A model generated the notes under the pieces. It did no database searches, was not told the DNA's origin, and was given only the letters and a program-made list of their open reading frames with translations. Shown here piece by piece: positions 40,955 through 51,442 of a stretch of 64,000 nt of DNA. A program made the translations under genes and the position numbers. The number at the start of each line of letters is the position of its first letter. Position 1 is the first letter of the stretch. Source of the DNA: Phoma sp. XZ068 (lineage: Eukaryota; Ascomycota; Dothideomycetes; Pleosporales; Didymellaceae); the NCBI GenBank assembly GCA_004835665.1, contig RBKR01000010.1:1364001-1428000 (forward strand). The letters are read 5' to 3'.

Positions 40955-41314
40955 GCTACGGTTTGGCTGTCACGCTAGGGAAAACTTTTGACGTTGTCTC
41001 CCTCATGATCACTTATGCCTTCAGCATCGGCGCCGTGCTCTACCGCCGCATCACGCACCCTGAGCTCCTCCCCTCGTGCCACTAGTCCCTCGGCCGCTGG
41101 GGTATCCTCGTCAACACTTGGGGTGTACTATACTCCTCCTTCGCATTTTTCTGGTGCTTCTGGCCAGAAGCCACACCCTTGACCCCTTCGTCTTTCAACT
41201 GGACTTCCGTCATGTTCGTCGCAGTTTCCTCATGAGTCTCGTCGACTATGTTCTCCGTGGACGGAAGCAGTATAAGGGTCCTGTTGTTTTGGTGGAAGGC
41301 TACAAGGGGCAGTA
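40955..41314 (+). pseudogene. amino-acid/GABA permease (APC family), C-terminal remnant
   Basis: Readable segments are LAVTLGKTFDVVSLMITY, AFSIGAVLYRRITHPELL, LGRWGILVNTWGVLYSSFAF and WPEATPLTPSSFNWTSVMF, then, after a 1-bp shift near 41225, LMSLVDYVLRGRKQYKGP. These are the last membrane helices and the tail of a fungal amino-acid permease of the GABA/choline permease type. A TAG at 41083-41085 replaces a Trp codon. The N-terminal three quarters are absent, so it is a dead fragment. Confidence 0.75.
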
Positions 41315-41580
41315 ACATGCTGATGAGCATTCACTGCGTCGCGGATGTGTTGGTGACGCAGGAGAAGATATCAAGTTACTTTCACTACATCGCATAGATT
41401 CTGATAACGACGACGACGACGACATAAATTGTCCGTCCGATTGAATCATACCATACCAGGTTGTTTTCCTACACCATACCAAAGTTTAGTACATAGACCA
41501 AAGCATAGCGCCTTTCGCATTCTCCTTTTACTCCAAACGCCTTTCCCTTCTCCGTACTATACATGTAATAAGAACATTCG

Positions 41581-42837
41581 CTACGAGCGCAACTCCTCCT
41601 TGTCGTCGTTTCCCTCCGTGCCATCCACCAGGCCCCGCGCCACCATCGCCTTCACAATCGGATACGTAGCGACTCCGTAATTGCTCGTGCGACTGAGAAT
41701 CGTCTTCGGATTAATGAATTGCTGGTGGCCCCCTGTCGCAAACGCATGCAGCATATACGACGCTGAGAAATCCATCTCCCATTCCCTCCGCACACGCCGG
41801 TTCTTCACAATCACGTCGTATATCTCGAGCGGGTCTGTCGCGTTCGTTTGATGCGGTACGGGCGACGGCAGTCCCTCGTTCGGAATGAACAGCGGTTCCG
41901 TGCTCTCTGAGAACCAGTGCGTGGGCGCGAACGCGCGCCGGTCGAGGATCAGAACCTGGTTGGGGATCGTGACGAGGTACTCTGCGGTTTTGGTCATGGA
42001 CTTCAGATTCGCTTCCCAGGCACCGGTGAAGCCTTGGTGTTGCTCGCGTTTGACAATCGTGGCCATTGCACTTTTGGGTTTGGTCAAGAATGCGCCGTTG
42101 TTGATAGTGCCGTTGATATTGCCACCCTCGTCTTTGCCTCCATATTGGCGGCCAGCCACGAATGCAAAGCCTGCGTTGAGCAGAGGCGCGAGGGGTTTTA
42201 GCGTGATGACGTCCCAGTCCATGTAGGCGCCCCCGATTCCAGTGATCGTGTCCCAGCGGATGAAGTCGGATTTGTGTTGGATGGCATCGATGCGCTCATT
42301 TTCGTTGGGACCCGCGAACGTCGGGACTTCGACTTGGTTCCATGTGACGAGCTCCGGCCAGCTGTTCATGAGCAGACGCGTCCATTTGTGGCCGGTGAGA
42401 GCTGCCTGCTCGATTTCGCTAGTATTGTAATCGGTATGTATGTAGACTTTGGTGGGTTGGATGTAGAAAATGGAGGCGAAGACGGCGAGGACAGCCGAGA
42501 AGTGGAAGTTTATGACTGAGTCTGGGCGGCCTTTGATGTAGACGAAGTGTACGATGCTCGGGATGGGTGAGGTATCGACCAGTGGTTTCAGGATGCCATA
42601 CTCGCGAGGAGTGGCGACTGGGTGGAGCGGAGCGAGGAGAAGGGCGAGAATAGCGAGAATGCTTGTCACTAGGGAGAATCTTAAAGCGACTTGGTAGCGA
42701 GCGGGGATCGAAAAATTTGGCAGTGGATGGAGCAGGTGATAATTGTAACTGCTTTGGTGTACCATAGGTACTCTTAGGGAGCGGATTGAATCCCAGACTG
42801 TACTTAGCAGACCGGGTTTCTCGGATAGTTCAGACAT
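41581..42837 (-). CDS. GT32-like glycosyltransferase, type II membrane protein
   Basis: 418 aa from the ATG at 42837, single exon. One membrane anchor at about 51-70 (ALRFSLVTSILAILALLLAP) follows a 50-aa cytosolic tail, the layout of Golgi glycosyltransferases. The lumenal domain has IPSIVHFVYIKG (93-103), IQHKSDFIRWDTI and IGGAYMDWDVI with the metal-binding DWD at 207-209, as in the DXD sugar-binding family (Gly_transf_sug, GT32, Och1 relatives). Then NNGAFLTKPKSAM and a His/Glu-rich end. The likely role is transfer of a hexose from a nucleotide sugar in the Golgi; donor and acceptor are unknown. No disabling change. Confidence 0.85.
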   Translation of the reverse strand: MSELSEKPGLLSTVWDSIRSLRVPMVHQSSYNYHLLHPLPNFSIPARYQVALRFSLVTSILAILALLLAPLHPVATPREYGILKPLVDTSPIPSIVHFVYIKGRPDSVINFHFSAVLAVFASIFYIQPTKVYIHTDYNTSEIEQAALTGHKWTRLLMNSWPELVTWNQVEVPTFAGPNENERIDAIQHKSDFIRWDTITGIGGAYMDWDVITLKPLAPLLNAGFAFVAGRQYGGKDEGGNINGTINNGAFLTKPKSAMATIVKREQHQGFTGAWEANLKSMTKTAEYLVTIPNQVLILDRRAFAPTHWFSESTEPLFIPNEGLPSPVPHQTNATDPLEIYDVIVKNRRVRREWEMDFSASYMLHAFATGGHQQFINPKTILSRTSNYGVATYPIVKAMVARGLVDGTEGNDDKEELRS

Positions 42838-43223
42838 GACGAGTGGAAAGGAATACAGATTGCGAATTCTCTGAACCTTACTCCGTCGTGGGAGATTGTC
42901 GCATAAGTGTTGGCGTTCTGGGCACGGAAAACCATAAAGGCACCCGAGAGGCTAACGGAGGGGCGACCATTCTTCCCAGCACCCTTTCCTTTCTCTGTAC
43001 CGTAATTTCCCTGTCAGCATGTGAACGCTTGTGAATAAGGTAGGTAAGCTGAAAGCGGAAAGGAAACCGCAACCGGTATTGGACACAACGCACATGAAAA
43101 CATGTGTGGTAAGTCTGAGACTTCTGCGGCTGAGCATTCCTACTACATTCTATGATCTCTTGCTGTCATAATCCTCTATGAAAACAAAGAATGCAGAAAC
43201 CGGAAACCGGTTGCGGTCGTGAC
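42838..43223. other. intergenic, no gene recognised
   Basis: Promoter side of the GT32-like gene and flank of the LINE. Nothing else recognised. Confidence 0.45.
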
Positions 43224-43237
43224 TGTAACGTCTTGCC

Positions 43238-45067
43238 AGACAGGCGTCCGAGGATCGAGAGCTGCCTCAGGCAGGTCTGCCGCAAGGGTCGGCTCTGTCT
43301 CCCACTCTTTTCCTCTTCTTCAATGCTGACCTGGTGCAACGACGCATCGACACGTACGGTGGCGCGATCGCGTTCGTGGATGACTTCACCGCGTGGGTCA
43401 CGGGCCCGACAGCGCGAAGCAACAGGGAGGGTATCGAAGCCATCATCAGAGACGCACTGGACTGGGAACGGAGAAGCGGAGCGACGTTCGAGGTAGAAAA
43501 GACGGCTGTCATCCACTTCACGCGCAAAGCATACAAGAGCGCCACGGACCCCTTCATCATCAAGGGGCAGAGCGTGTCGCCCAACGACCACGTCAAGATA
43601 CTCGGCGTGCTCATGGACGCCGGGCTCAAGTACCACAAGCACATCGCAAGAGCAGCCGCAAAGGGGCTGGAAGCAGCACTGGAGCTCCGGAAACTGAGAG
43701 GGCTATCGCCCACAGTGGCACGGCAGCTGTTCACGGCGACGGTTGCGCCGACGGTAGACTACGCGTCGAACGTGTGGATGCATGCCTGCAAAGACAAACT
43801 CACAGGGCCCATCAACAGGGTGCAGAGGATAGGAGCACAAGCGATCGTAGGGACGTTTGTCACGGTAGCGACATGGGTGGCAGAGGCAGAGGCGCACATC
43901 CCGAGCGCACAGGAGCGGTTCTGGAAGCGAGCAGTCAAGCTGTGGACCGACATACACGCGTTGCCCGAGACCAACCCGCTGCGAAGAAACACGTCGCGCA
44001 TGCGCAAGTTCAGGAGACAGTACCGCTCGCCGCTCTATCAGGTGGCAGAAGCGCTCAAGGACATAGAGATGGAGCAGATGGAGACGATCCGGCCATGCGT
44101 CTTGGCGCCATGGGAGAGGAGAGTGCAGGTGGTGACCGAGGATGCGGCACAGAGGCTCGAGGCGAACTGGGCGGTGCGCATTGCAGTCAGCAGTTCGTCG
44201 CGGAACGGAAACGTCGGAATAGGAGGTGCGATCAGCATACAGAACAACGAAACACGGTCGTTCTCTACCACACTAGGCAAGAGAGAGGAGCAGAACCCGT
44301 ACTCGGCAGAGCTGGCGGCGATGGCCGAGGCGCTGAGTAGGCTGCCAAAGCTTAGGTTTCGCAACATTGCACTAACAACAAGAAACAAAGCGGCTGTGCT
44401 CACGCTGAGAAGACCTCGGCAGCAGTCAGGTCAAAGCTATATCAGCCAGTTCTACAAGACCGTGCAGACGCTGAGACGAGACGGCAACACGGTGACAGTG
44501 CTGTGGCTGCCTGCAAGCGAAGAGTGCGAGCTCGCACACCTCGCCAAGCAGGAGGCAAAGACGTCAACGAGACCAAACGCCACGCCGCAGACACAGCTTC
44601 CTAGGATGCGATCTACTACGCACAACATTGCACGTAAGCAAGGCAGCGCTAAGAAGGTGCCAGAAAAAGTAGGAAACTATTCTAAGCGAATCGACACGGC
44701 ACTGCCAGGAAAGCACACACGACAACTTTACGACCAGCTATCGCGCAAAGAGAGCAGCGTGCTCGCGCAGCTGAGAACAGGCATGGCACAGCTGAACACG
44801 TATCTACACCGAATCAAAGCTTGCGACACAGACCAGTGCGAATGCGGACAGGCAGCAGAGACAGTGGAGCACTTTCTGTTTCGATGCAGACGGTGGACAG
44901 CACAGCGAACGGAGATGCTGCAGTGCACGCAGACAGGCAGAGGAAACATGTCGCTCTACCTGGGCGGCAAAGCAGCGACAGACGACGCGAGATGGGCGCC
45001 AGACATGGACGCAGTGCGAGCGACGATTCGATTCGCAATGGCGACAGGAAGACTTAACGCAAATTGA
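43238..45067 (+). CDS. LINE polyprotein, RT C-terminal part and RNase H
   Basis: The frame is open from the 5' truncation point to TGA at 45067, about 609 codons without a stop. It starts at the RT motif LPQAGLPQGSALSPTLF. The catalytic FVDDFTAWVTG (the xxDD box) follows, then the RT thumb. An RNase H domain follows, with VRIAVSSSSRNGNVGIGGA, YSAELAAMAEAL (catalytic Glu) and a degenerate WLPASEECELAHLA in place of the usual H-S-G-I-x-G-N-x-x-A-D. A zinc knuckle CDTDQCECGQAAETVEHFL closes the protein. The endonuclease and most of the RT are absent because of 5' truncation. No ATG opens the frame, so it is not expected to be expressed on its own. Confidence 0.85.
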   Translation, partial: RQASEDRELPQAGLPQGSALSPTLFLFFNADLVQRRIDTYGGAIAFVDDFTAWVTGPTARSNREGIEAIIRDALDWERRSGATFEVEKTAVIHFTRKAYKSATDPFIIKGQSVSPNDHVKILGVLMDAGLKYHKHIARAAAKGLEAALELRKLRGLSPTVARQLFTATVAPTVDYASNVWMHACKDKLTGPINRVQRIGAQAIVGTFVTVATWVAEAEAHIPSAQERFWKRAVKLWTDIHALPETNPLRRNTSRMRKFRRQYRSPLYQVAEALKDIEMEQMETIRPCVLAPWERRVQVVTEDAAQRLEANWAVRIAVSSSSRNGNVGIGGAISIQNNETRSFSTTLGKREEQNPYSAELAAMAEALSRLPKLRFRNIALTTRNKAAVLTLRRPRQQSGQSYISQFYKTVQTLRRDGNTVTVLWLPASEECELAHLAKQEAKTSTRPNATPQTQLPRMRSTTHNIARKQGSAKKVPEKVGNYSKRIDTALPGKHTRQLYDQLSRKESSVLAQLRTGMAQLNTYLHRIKACDTDQCECGQAAETVEHFLFRCRRWTAQRTEMLQCTQTGRGNMSLYLGGKAATDDARWAPDMDAVRATIRFAMATGRLNAN

Positions 45068-45160
45068 TGTCCGGGAACCGGATACACCTCATCTACTAAC
45101 ACAAACTCATCAACAACCTCGTACAATCATAGGGCAGACAGCGCTTCAGCCGCCGAAGAT

Positions 45161-45380
45161 AGGACGCTGAACACTTGGAGAATCTCTTGGAGAAGCCGAC
45201 TCTGAGCCAGCCTGCCGCCAGCAATACTAACCCACGAGCGTCTGATGAGAGACGGTAGATAGAGAACAAGCGACCTAGATATCAAGCAAGGGCTTTGACG
45301 TGGACAACAAGCGGCATGGAGAAGCGAGTCAAAGAAGGCACAGGGGCTAGTGAGGCCGCGATGTAGCATAAGCAGTGTAG
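45161..45380. repeat. 220-bp dispersed repeat, copy 2
   Basis: Second copy of the repeat at 7008-7227, same length. It lies in the LINE 3' region. An 8-mer AGACAGCG occurs on both sides (at about 45136-45143 and 45385-45392) and may be the target duplication, in which case some 20 extra bases belong to the insertion. Confidence 0.75.
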
Positions 45381-45451
45381 TGTCAGACAGCGTTAGTAGC
45401 CCTTTCGGCTCGGCCGCCGGGCGTAAATAAATTGTGTGTGTAACGTCTTGC

Positions 45452-46597
45452 ACCTGTGCTGACATGACTGACGCTATGCTAAATTTGCTAGGCACTAGGA
45501 CCCCTGCTTGCAGTGTGGCGCACACTTTGTTGTGACTGCGTTCAAGGGGAAGCCAGTCGCTAAGCACTGTAAGAAAATTTGCATATGAACTTTGCAAGTC
45601 TGTCAAAAATGTCAAGATAGGCGATGAAGGCAATGGTCATGAGACCTTTGTCACGTGACTGAATAGCGCCATTATCTAGTCAGGAGCCTAGCTTGAGTAA
45701 TACGACATCTCTTACACCCCACACAATTTGACAAAAACAGTGGTGGTATTGATTGCGGTTTCACCCCTGCACGCAGCTGCAACACCGTTTTCGCCGACAT
45801 GAGAACAGGGGTCTGCAGCCCCACCTGCTCCATCAGGCAAGGCGGCTGGACGCGCTTAGCGACTAAATAGACGGCTTTTAGCTCTATGCTAGCAATAGCC
45901 ACGGGGCTGCCGTGATTTGTCCCCCCGTTTTTGAGATGGCTCTCAATACTCAGCGTAACTTTCATGAGCTTCCGTCTCCCCGCATCGTACCCTCTTCCGA
46001 CGGCAGAACAGCAACGTGTAACGTCTCGTTATTCCTTCCTAGGCTTCCCCTGACTATATCTTTAGTGCGTCTTGACGAACCACTGGAGCAATCAATTCCG
46101 TGGCACCCTCCATTGCGATGTCGGTCATCTACTAGGTTCGTTCCATTCTTGCCTATTGTGCCCGGCGTCACCCAGAATGTTGCTTGTGGGAATAATGTAA
46201 GCATGCCTATTTCCGGCGATAGCCATGGTACGCCATCGGAACGGTTTTGATGTTAGTTAAGCTCAAGCCTAGCGATTGCTACGAAGCGCTAGCAGTACCC
46301 GGGTGGCAATTCAGCTTCCGTGCATCTCAAACGAGCCTTTTGTGTCGAACGCAAGCTATTGAATCCCTGCGTCGGCCCGTCCTGGACAACGTCGGCGAAC
46401 GCAAAACACATGAAAGGTTAACGTTAGCTGAGGAAAACTACCCGACTTCCCCTTGCGCGTATCATCTGTTCCTCTTCGGTCCGATGTCACTTATCTGGTG
46501 CTCGCCGCGGAGGAGATCTGGCATTCATCGAAGGGGTCGTTCATAAATAGGGCTGGCGCCCACCCCCCTGCATCACTTGGTCCGACACACGTCAACG
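45452..46597. other. intergenic with a transposon end
   Basis: At about 45902-45933 lies GGGCTGCCGTGATTTGTC followed by CCCCCGTTTTT, matching the inverted repeat at 25931-25977; it appears as a single end. An AT-rich TATA-like ATAAATAG at 46543-46550 is 48 bp before the start of the CFEM receptor gene. No gene recognised. Confidence 0.5.
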
Positions 46598-48091
46598 ATG
46601 ATGAGGCCCTCGTTGCATGAGTTGCTCTCGATATGGCTGTTGGGGCTTTCTTGGTTTACGCTGGCTCAGTCTCAGCTTCCCGAATGCGCTGTAAGGACTT
46701 CGCAGATACACGACATGACGACTTGGCTAATACTCGCAGCAACCATGTCTTCTTGCAGCATTCGGTACCAATACCTGTAGCCCAACTAACCTTACGTGCA
46801 TTTGTACAAATAAAATCTTCCAAGACAACGTTACGCAGTGCGTGACCGCCAACTGCACGATTCCAGATCAGTTAGGTACGGAATGGAATTGAAGGAGGAA
46901 GAATGACTACGAACTGATTGCTTCCAGCTACGATGAACAGCAGCTTAACGAGCTGCGGATCTCCCGTTCAAAATCGTGGGCCTAAGTACACGGTATTATC
47001 AAACGTCCTATTCTCGACCGCCGCCGGCTTCGTCGTCCTTCGATTCGCCTTCAAATTGCTGGTGGCCAGGATGGAAATCGGAGCCGACGATTGGGCTGTA
47101 CTCGCTACCGCAATCATATCCGTACCGAGTGCGATTGTCACGGTCTATGGCACTGTTAAGCATGGCCTAGGACAGCACATCTGGACACTGCGGCCCGAGG
47201 AGGTTACCACGGTGTTGAAGTTTTTCTACGTGATGGCTGCTCTATATTTCACACAGACGGCGCTCTTGAAACTCTGTTTGGTCTTCTTCTACATCCGGGT
47301 GTTCCCTAGCGTAGGGGTTCAGCGCTTGCTATGGGGAACTGTTACCTTCGTGGTGTTATGGGGCATCGCCTTTGTTCTTGCCGCAATCTTCCAGTGCCAG
47401 CCCGTCCACTACTTCTGGGAACATTGGGATGGGCTTCACGAAGGCCACTGTGTGGACATTAATGCCATTACGACCACACACGCCGCCATTAGCATTGCAC
47501 TAGACTTCTGGATCCTTGGAATACCTCTGTGGCAGCTGTGGGGGCTGAAGATGTATTGGAAGAAGAAACTTGGCGTGGGTCTGATGTTCTGCGTGGGAAC
47601 GTTTGTGACCGTAGTCAGCATCCTGCGGTTGCGTGCCCTGATGGACTTTGCAGCTTCATCTGACGCGAGTTGGGAGTTTTATGACGTATCGGTGTGGAGC
47701 ACAATTGAAATATGCGTTGGTATCATGTGGTGAGTGCGGTCTCAGGCTTCGAATGCGAATGCAATGCTGACGCCGGTCTAGTGCCTGTCTTCCCACGATA
47801 CCACAGCTCCTTGTTAGGCTTTTCCCGATCATCCACGGTTCCTCAGCTCGTAGCCGGCAGAAGTACTACAATTGCGACGAGAGTAGAGAACTCCAAAAAA
47901 TAGGACGGAGCAACACGTCATATAACGTTTGTGTTGCGACATCAGGGTCGTCAGTTGGGACTAGGACTGGATCAACGGAGCTCAACGCGGAAGATGGCAT
48001 CATGGTGGAAACCTCGTATACGATAGAGCGCAGCGGGAACGACACGGACGGTGTGAGCTTAGTCTCGCACGAAGGCCGCCGGAGACCGTAA
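46598..48091 (+). CDS. CFEM-containing Pth11-like receptor, 4 exons
   Basis: A seven-helix plasma-membrane receptor of the fungal Pth11 class, linked in Magnaporthe to surface sensing. Exons 46598-46690, 46740-46875, 46928-47729 and 47782-48091 give 446 aa. The introns are 49, 52 and 52 nt with GTAAGG, GTACGG and GTGAGT donors. A signal peptide (about 1-25) precedes an extracellular CFEM domain. Its eight Cys lie in LPECA, QPCLLAAF, NTCSP, LTCICTN, TQCVTANCTI and TSCGSP, the complete set. Seven membrane segments follow, with the family motifs MEIGADDWAV and VKHGLGQHIW and the end helix WSTIEICVGIMCACLP. The cytosolic tail is Ser/Thr rich. The exon structure keeps one frame throughout, and no defect is seen. 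Confidence 0.9.
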
Positions 48092-48842
48092 TATGTGGCT
48101 CGCAAAAGCTGGGCCTCTTGAATTACTAGTATAATTGTCAGGTTGAAGGGGTTTTTAGATGGACGATATTTACGTTGTGATGGTTTTTCGGTGATTGGTC
48201 GATGCAATTGTTCGATTGAGTGTCCGTCTCGTCCTCCTTCTTGCTGGGTTTGGTTTTGTGTTCCTTGTAGTGTTCGGATGGAGACGATAATGTTGCTGTT
48301 CTAGCTGCGATTCCGCCTACCAAAGACCACTAATGTACTCTTGATGATGCGCAGTCCATGATGTGTTGTCCGACTTGTAACCACTGCCATGGTAAGTCCG
48401 CCTACATGCCCTTATTCCTTCACTTACAAAGATAGTAGCCCGGCTGCATTACACGAGTTTGTGGCAAGATGTATGGCGGCTAGTGCGACTGCTGACTGCT
48501 GAGTGTTCGGGCGAACCGTGCCCCAGCCTATGGCTCGTCGTACCGAATCTAGTGTACCAGATCGTCTTGCGAATATCCGGTCGAGTATCTGCGCTGAACA
48601 TGTGTGCTCTCTTCTCCCACCTTATAAGCGCCGCAGCATCGGATGGTATGTCTTCTCGATAACGAATCATAGGCCACTATCTCATGACGGCTCGTGTCGT
48701 CTTTCGTGTGGCATTCCACAAATCCATGCCATCTGGTCATTCAGCAGGTTCACGTCTCCACGCTGACAAAGATTGCAGGGCGTCAGGTTCTTCGCAACCG
48801 CAGTCCGACCTATAGGTCGAAGATCCTGATTGCTCCTGGAAG
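48092..48842. other. intergenic, no gene recognised
   Basis: Frames under 110 codons without motifs; no repeat match in the window. Confidence 0.45.
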
Positions 48843-50401
48843 CAGCGTGCCCACCGTACCGTACCTCTGTACGTACTTGGTCGTTGTACGTACGTGCGGA
48901 TCCCATAGTAAAATACGTACGTACGGCACGTCCGTGAGGCGGCAGCGGTACGCTCCGTAGTCCGTACTGGTAAAAAATTTGCCCGTACGTTCCGTACTGG
49001 GTATACAACTTTCCTAATGAGGAAGGAGGGCGGAGTGTTGGTGGACTTTACCCACGCCTTTGGCTGTTTTCGTGCGCGACGACAGCTCGTCGCGGAGAGC
49101 TTTGTGTAACGCTGTTGAAGTAGAATTTTTCACCGAGTCTCCTTAACCTCCTACTTCTGTCTCTATACAATCTTTAGTGGTGAATTAATCGTCATGGATA
49201 GATTTTTAACTACCAGAGCCGCGCAGTCTTCATTCTCGCAGGCATCATCGCCCTCCTCCTCTCAGCCGTATCACCATGCCGCGTCGAAGAGGGCAGTAGC
49301 CGCCATGAGCTTCGAGAGCTTCGGGCCCTTAGACGACTCTCCGTCAGCATCTGAAGCTCCTCCTGAAGTTGAGGTTTCTGCGCTTTCTCATACGTATCCG
49401 GGGGAGAAGCAGGCCTCGGGGCCTCGTTTTAACATCGATTGGGGCCACATCTGGCATGGCAAGCGTCATCTGAAGCCTGAGCAGGTTGAGTATAAGGTAA
49501 AGGGCAAGGCGCAGCTGCTGGGGAGGCGTGCGATCGCGACTATTTGGCAGCACGGCGCGGAGCTCAAGCTCAAGCACGACAACGGGATAAGGTCGACGCT
49601 GTTTCTCTGCAAGTATTGTCATGTTAGCAAGCAGAAGCCCTGCTGCTAGCTCGTCGACGCCACCTCTCATATCAAAGCTCACCTCAGGAAGGCACACCAA
49701 ATCGATCCTGACACTGCCGGAAGGTGCGAGGAGCGTACGCAACTAACGAGCGGAGACTCTGTACGATGTATGTGGACGGCACCTTCTTATCGGCAAGAAG
49801 ATCTACAAGCGGTAGAAACATATAACGCAGCTCAAGGAGTATTTCGACAGTCTGTACGAGGACAAGCTTGCCGCGCAATCGTCCCCAGATCTGTCCAAAT
49901 TACCAGACAATCCTCACTGTTGGTGGACAGAAGTCGGGCAAAAGCAACACCCAGTCGTGTATAAAATGGCTATGGATCACCTCTCCGTGCCGGCCACGTC
50001 GTGCGACTGCGAGCGCTGTTTCTCCTCCGCCAAACGTACTATAACGTGTGATCGCAACTCACTGTCAACGCCCGTGATAGACGCACCTCAGCTTCAAACG
50101 AACTGGCTGCGGAGAGGAGCCGTCCAAAATCACTTCACCCAGCTGGCTGCCCACATCGGTGGGAAGGATGAGCAGCAGAAGAAGTCTGAGGGCGCCCGGA
50201 AGCCAGCGACGACCTCAACACCAAGAACCTGGCGATTATATATAATTACGGCACGTACGAGCTTCACATTTAACCCCTACGGCATACGGACCGCACCTCT
50301 CTCACTGTCCTGGCGTGCCGTACATACTAAAGTTTCTATGGGCACCGCACGTACGGCGAGGACCCCTATACGGTACGGCTTACGCTACGGTGGCAGCGCT
50401 G
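48843..50401 (+). mobile_element. hAT element with internal deletion
   Basis: The ends are imperfect inverse copies: CAGCGTGCCCACCGTACCG on the left and, in inverse, CAGCGCTGCCACCGTAGCG on the right. Both are followed by subterminal runs of CGTAC/GTACG motifs. Length about 1.56 kb against 2.5-4 kb for complete relatives. No 8-bp target duplication. The right flank is pogo sequence but the left flank is not, so a rearrangement took place after or with insertion. Confidence 0.75.
49194..50240 (+). pseudogene. hAT transposase joined from N-terminal BED finger and C-terminal dimerisation domain
   Basis: From the ATG at 49194 come a Ser-rich N-terminus, then the BED finger with AIATIWQHGAELK and LFLCKYCHVSKQK. 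A TAG at 49647-49649 falls inside the finger, after which the same frame continues to SHIKAHLRKAH, the His pair. Most of the catalytic region is missing. Another frame then gives LKEYFDSLYEDKLAAQ, PHCWWTEVGQKQHP and the hAT C-terminal signature CDCERCFSSAKRTIT, RNSLSTPVIDAPQLQ and NWLRRGAV (about 49825-50110). So the two ends of the protein are kept and the middle is lost. Confidence 0.8.
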
Positions 50402-50641
50402 CTCTCGCTGACCGGCTTCGTGGCTATTACTAAGGCGAAACTTCGTACCATCTCTCTTGTAGGAGGTAAATGTCTCTCTGTGAGTCCTTCAATATATCAT
50501 ATAAGCTCCTGCTCTTGCTGTGGGTTGAGCTTTTATCGATTGACTGTAGTGGCTGCACGCATCGCTGTAATAGCTTGGTGCCTTCGCGATAGTGTAGAGC
50601 GAAGAACACCGTGCTTAGTGTTAGCAGCAGTAGGGAGTAAG
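50402..50641 (-). pseudogene. pogo transposase fragment (N-terminal)
   Basis: The minus strand gives TKHGVLRSTLSRRHQ, then a stop, KLNPQQEQELI, another stop, and YIEGLTERHLPPTREMVRSF. This is the helix-turn-helix region of the same family as 51534-53420. It is cut on the left by the hAT end and on the right by a Copia LTR. Confidence 0.72.
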
Positions 50642-51120
50642 TGATTGATTGATTGAGGTCCGACTCAGGGAGCCGGACTGACTTATATAGTCCCCAGTCG
50701 CCTCATCACATGACCGGCTTCCAACACTCCCCCTCGGCACCTCAATCAAGCTCCCATTAAATCAATTTCGCCAATGTTCCAGTCCTAACGCCTTTCGAAA
50801 CTTCACGAAGGCATCCTTAGGTAGTGCCTTCGTCAGCCCATCTGCTATCTGACGCTCTGTCGGGGTGTATTGCATGTCAACCTCCCCGCTCATTTGCGCA
50901 TCCCTTACAAAGTGGTGCTGGATGTCGATATGCTTCGTTCTGGCATGAAACTGTGGGTTTCGAGCCAGCTGAATTTCCCCTTGGTTGTCCCCAAAGATAA
51001 TCGTGGTTGCCAGATGCTCCTTTTGATCCAAGAGCTCTCTGAGTAGCCGTCAGAGCCAAATTGCCTCTTTTGTGGCCTGAGTCTCCCCTGTTGGTATGAC
51101 TCGTATGAGAACTCTAATAC
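50642..51120 (-). mobile_element. Copia 3' fragment with a short LTR
   Basis: On the minus strand: the end of a Copia RNase H with QATKEAIWL, LDQKEHLATTIIFGDNQG, HARTKHIDIQHHFVRD and YTPTERQIADGLTKAL (50762 to about 51110), one internal TGA, then a purine tract GAGGGGGAG, and an LTR at 50642-50726 starting TGTTGGAAGCC and ending CAATCAATCA. At 85 bp the LTR is very short and may be truncated by the pogo fragment beside it. It is a different family from the element at 7566-12239. Confidence 0.75.
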
Positions 51121-51442
51121 TGTGGCGCATGTGACGCAAGTCTCAATAGAGTTGAGACTATCTTTATTCGAGAAATCTCTGTCCCTTTCTCCAGAGCGCA
51201 ACCTATTCCTTTATATCTACGGCCACAACTTCAGCTCTTCGGCCTGGCCGACGGTCAACTCAATCGTCTCGGTCTCACCGAAAGTATAGAATTTCGGTCT
51301 CTCCGATCCAGATATCACCGTACTTTCTAGACCTGCCAACATCATCGAAGTCGTCTTTTTGACCAAACCTGATGATGGGGATGGTGACGCTGACAGCCAG
51401 CATTCGCTCCGAAGATCAGCCGGTGATCTGACAATTGAACTA
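51121..51442. repeat. probable solo LTR remnant and flank
   Basis: 51121-51227 starts TGTGGCGCATG and ends GGCCACA, with TG/CA ends inverse to each other and, on the minus strand, a TATA-like ATATAAAGG near the start. This fits a short LTR. No target duplication. The rest up to the TA at 51441-51442 is not recognised. Confidence 0.5.

Larger units (their letters stand above)
43224..45451 (+). mobile_element. 5'-truncated LINE (Tad/I type) with 13-bp target duplication
   Basis: The insertion 43237-45438 is bounded by TGTAACGTCTTGC at 43224-43236 and 45439-45451, a perfect 13-bp target duplication. It begins within the reverse transcriptase domain and ends with a 3' region CGGGCGTAAATAAATTGTGTG. 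A 220-bp repeat is nested in its 3' untranslated part. It is a different family from the CCAA-tailed LINE. Confidence 0.88.

Noticed and set aside
43393..44340. 315-codon open frame in another plus frame of the LINE
   Set aside because: Shadow of the RT/RNase H frame in GC-rich sequence; the main frame has the RT and zinc-knuckle motifs.
45912..46250. 113-codon plus-strand frame
   Set aside because: Starts in a transposon end and has no conserved motif.
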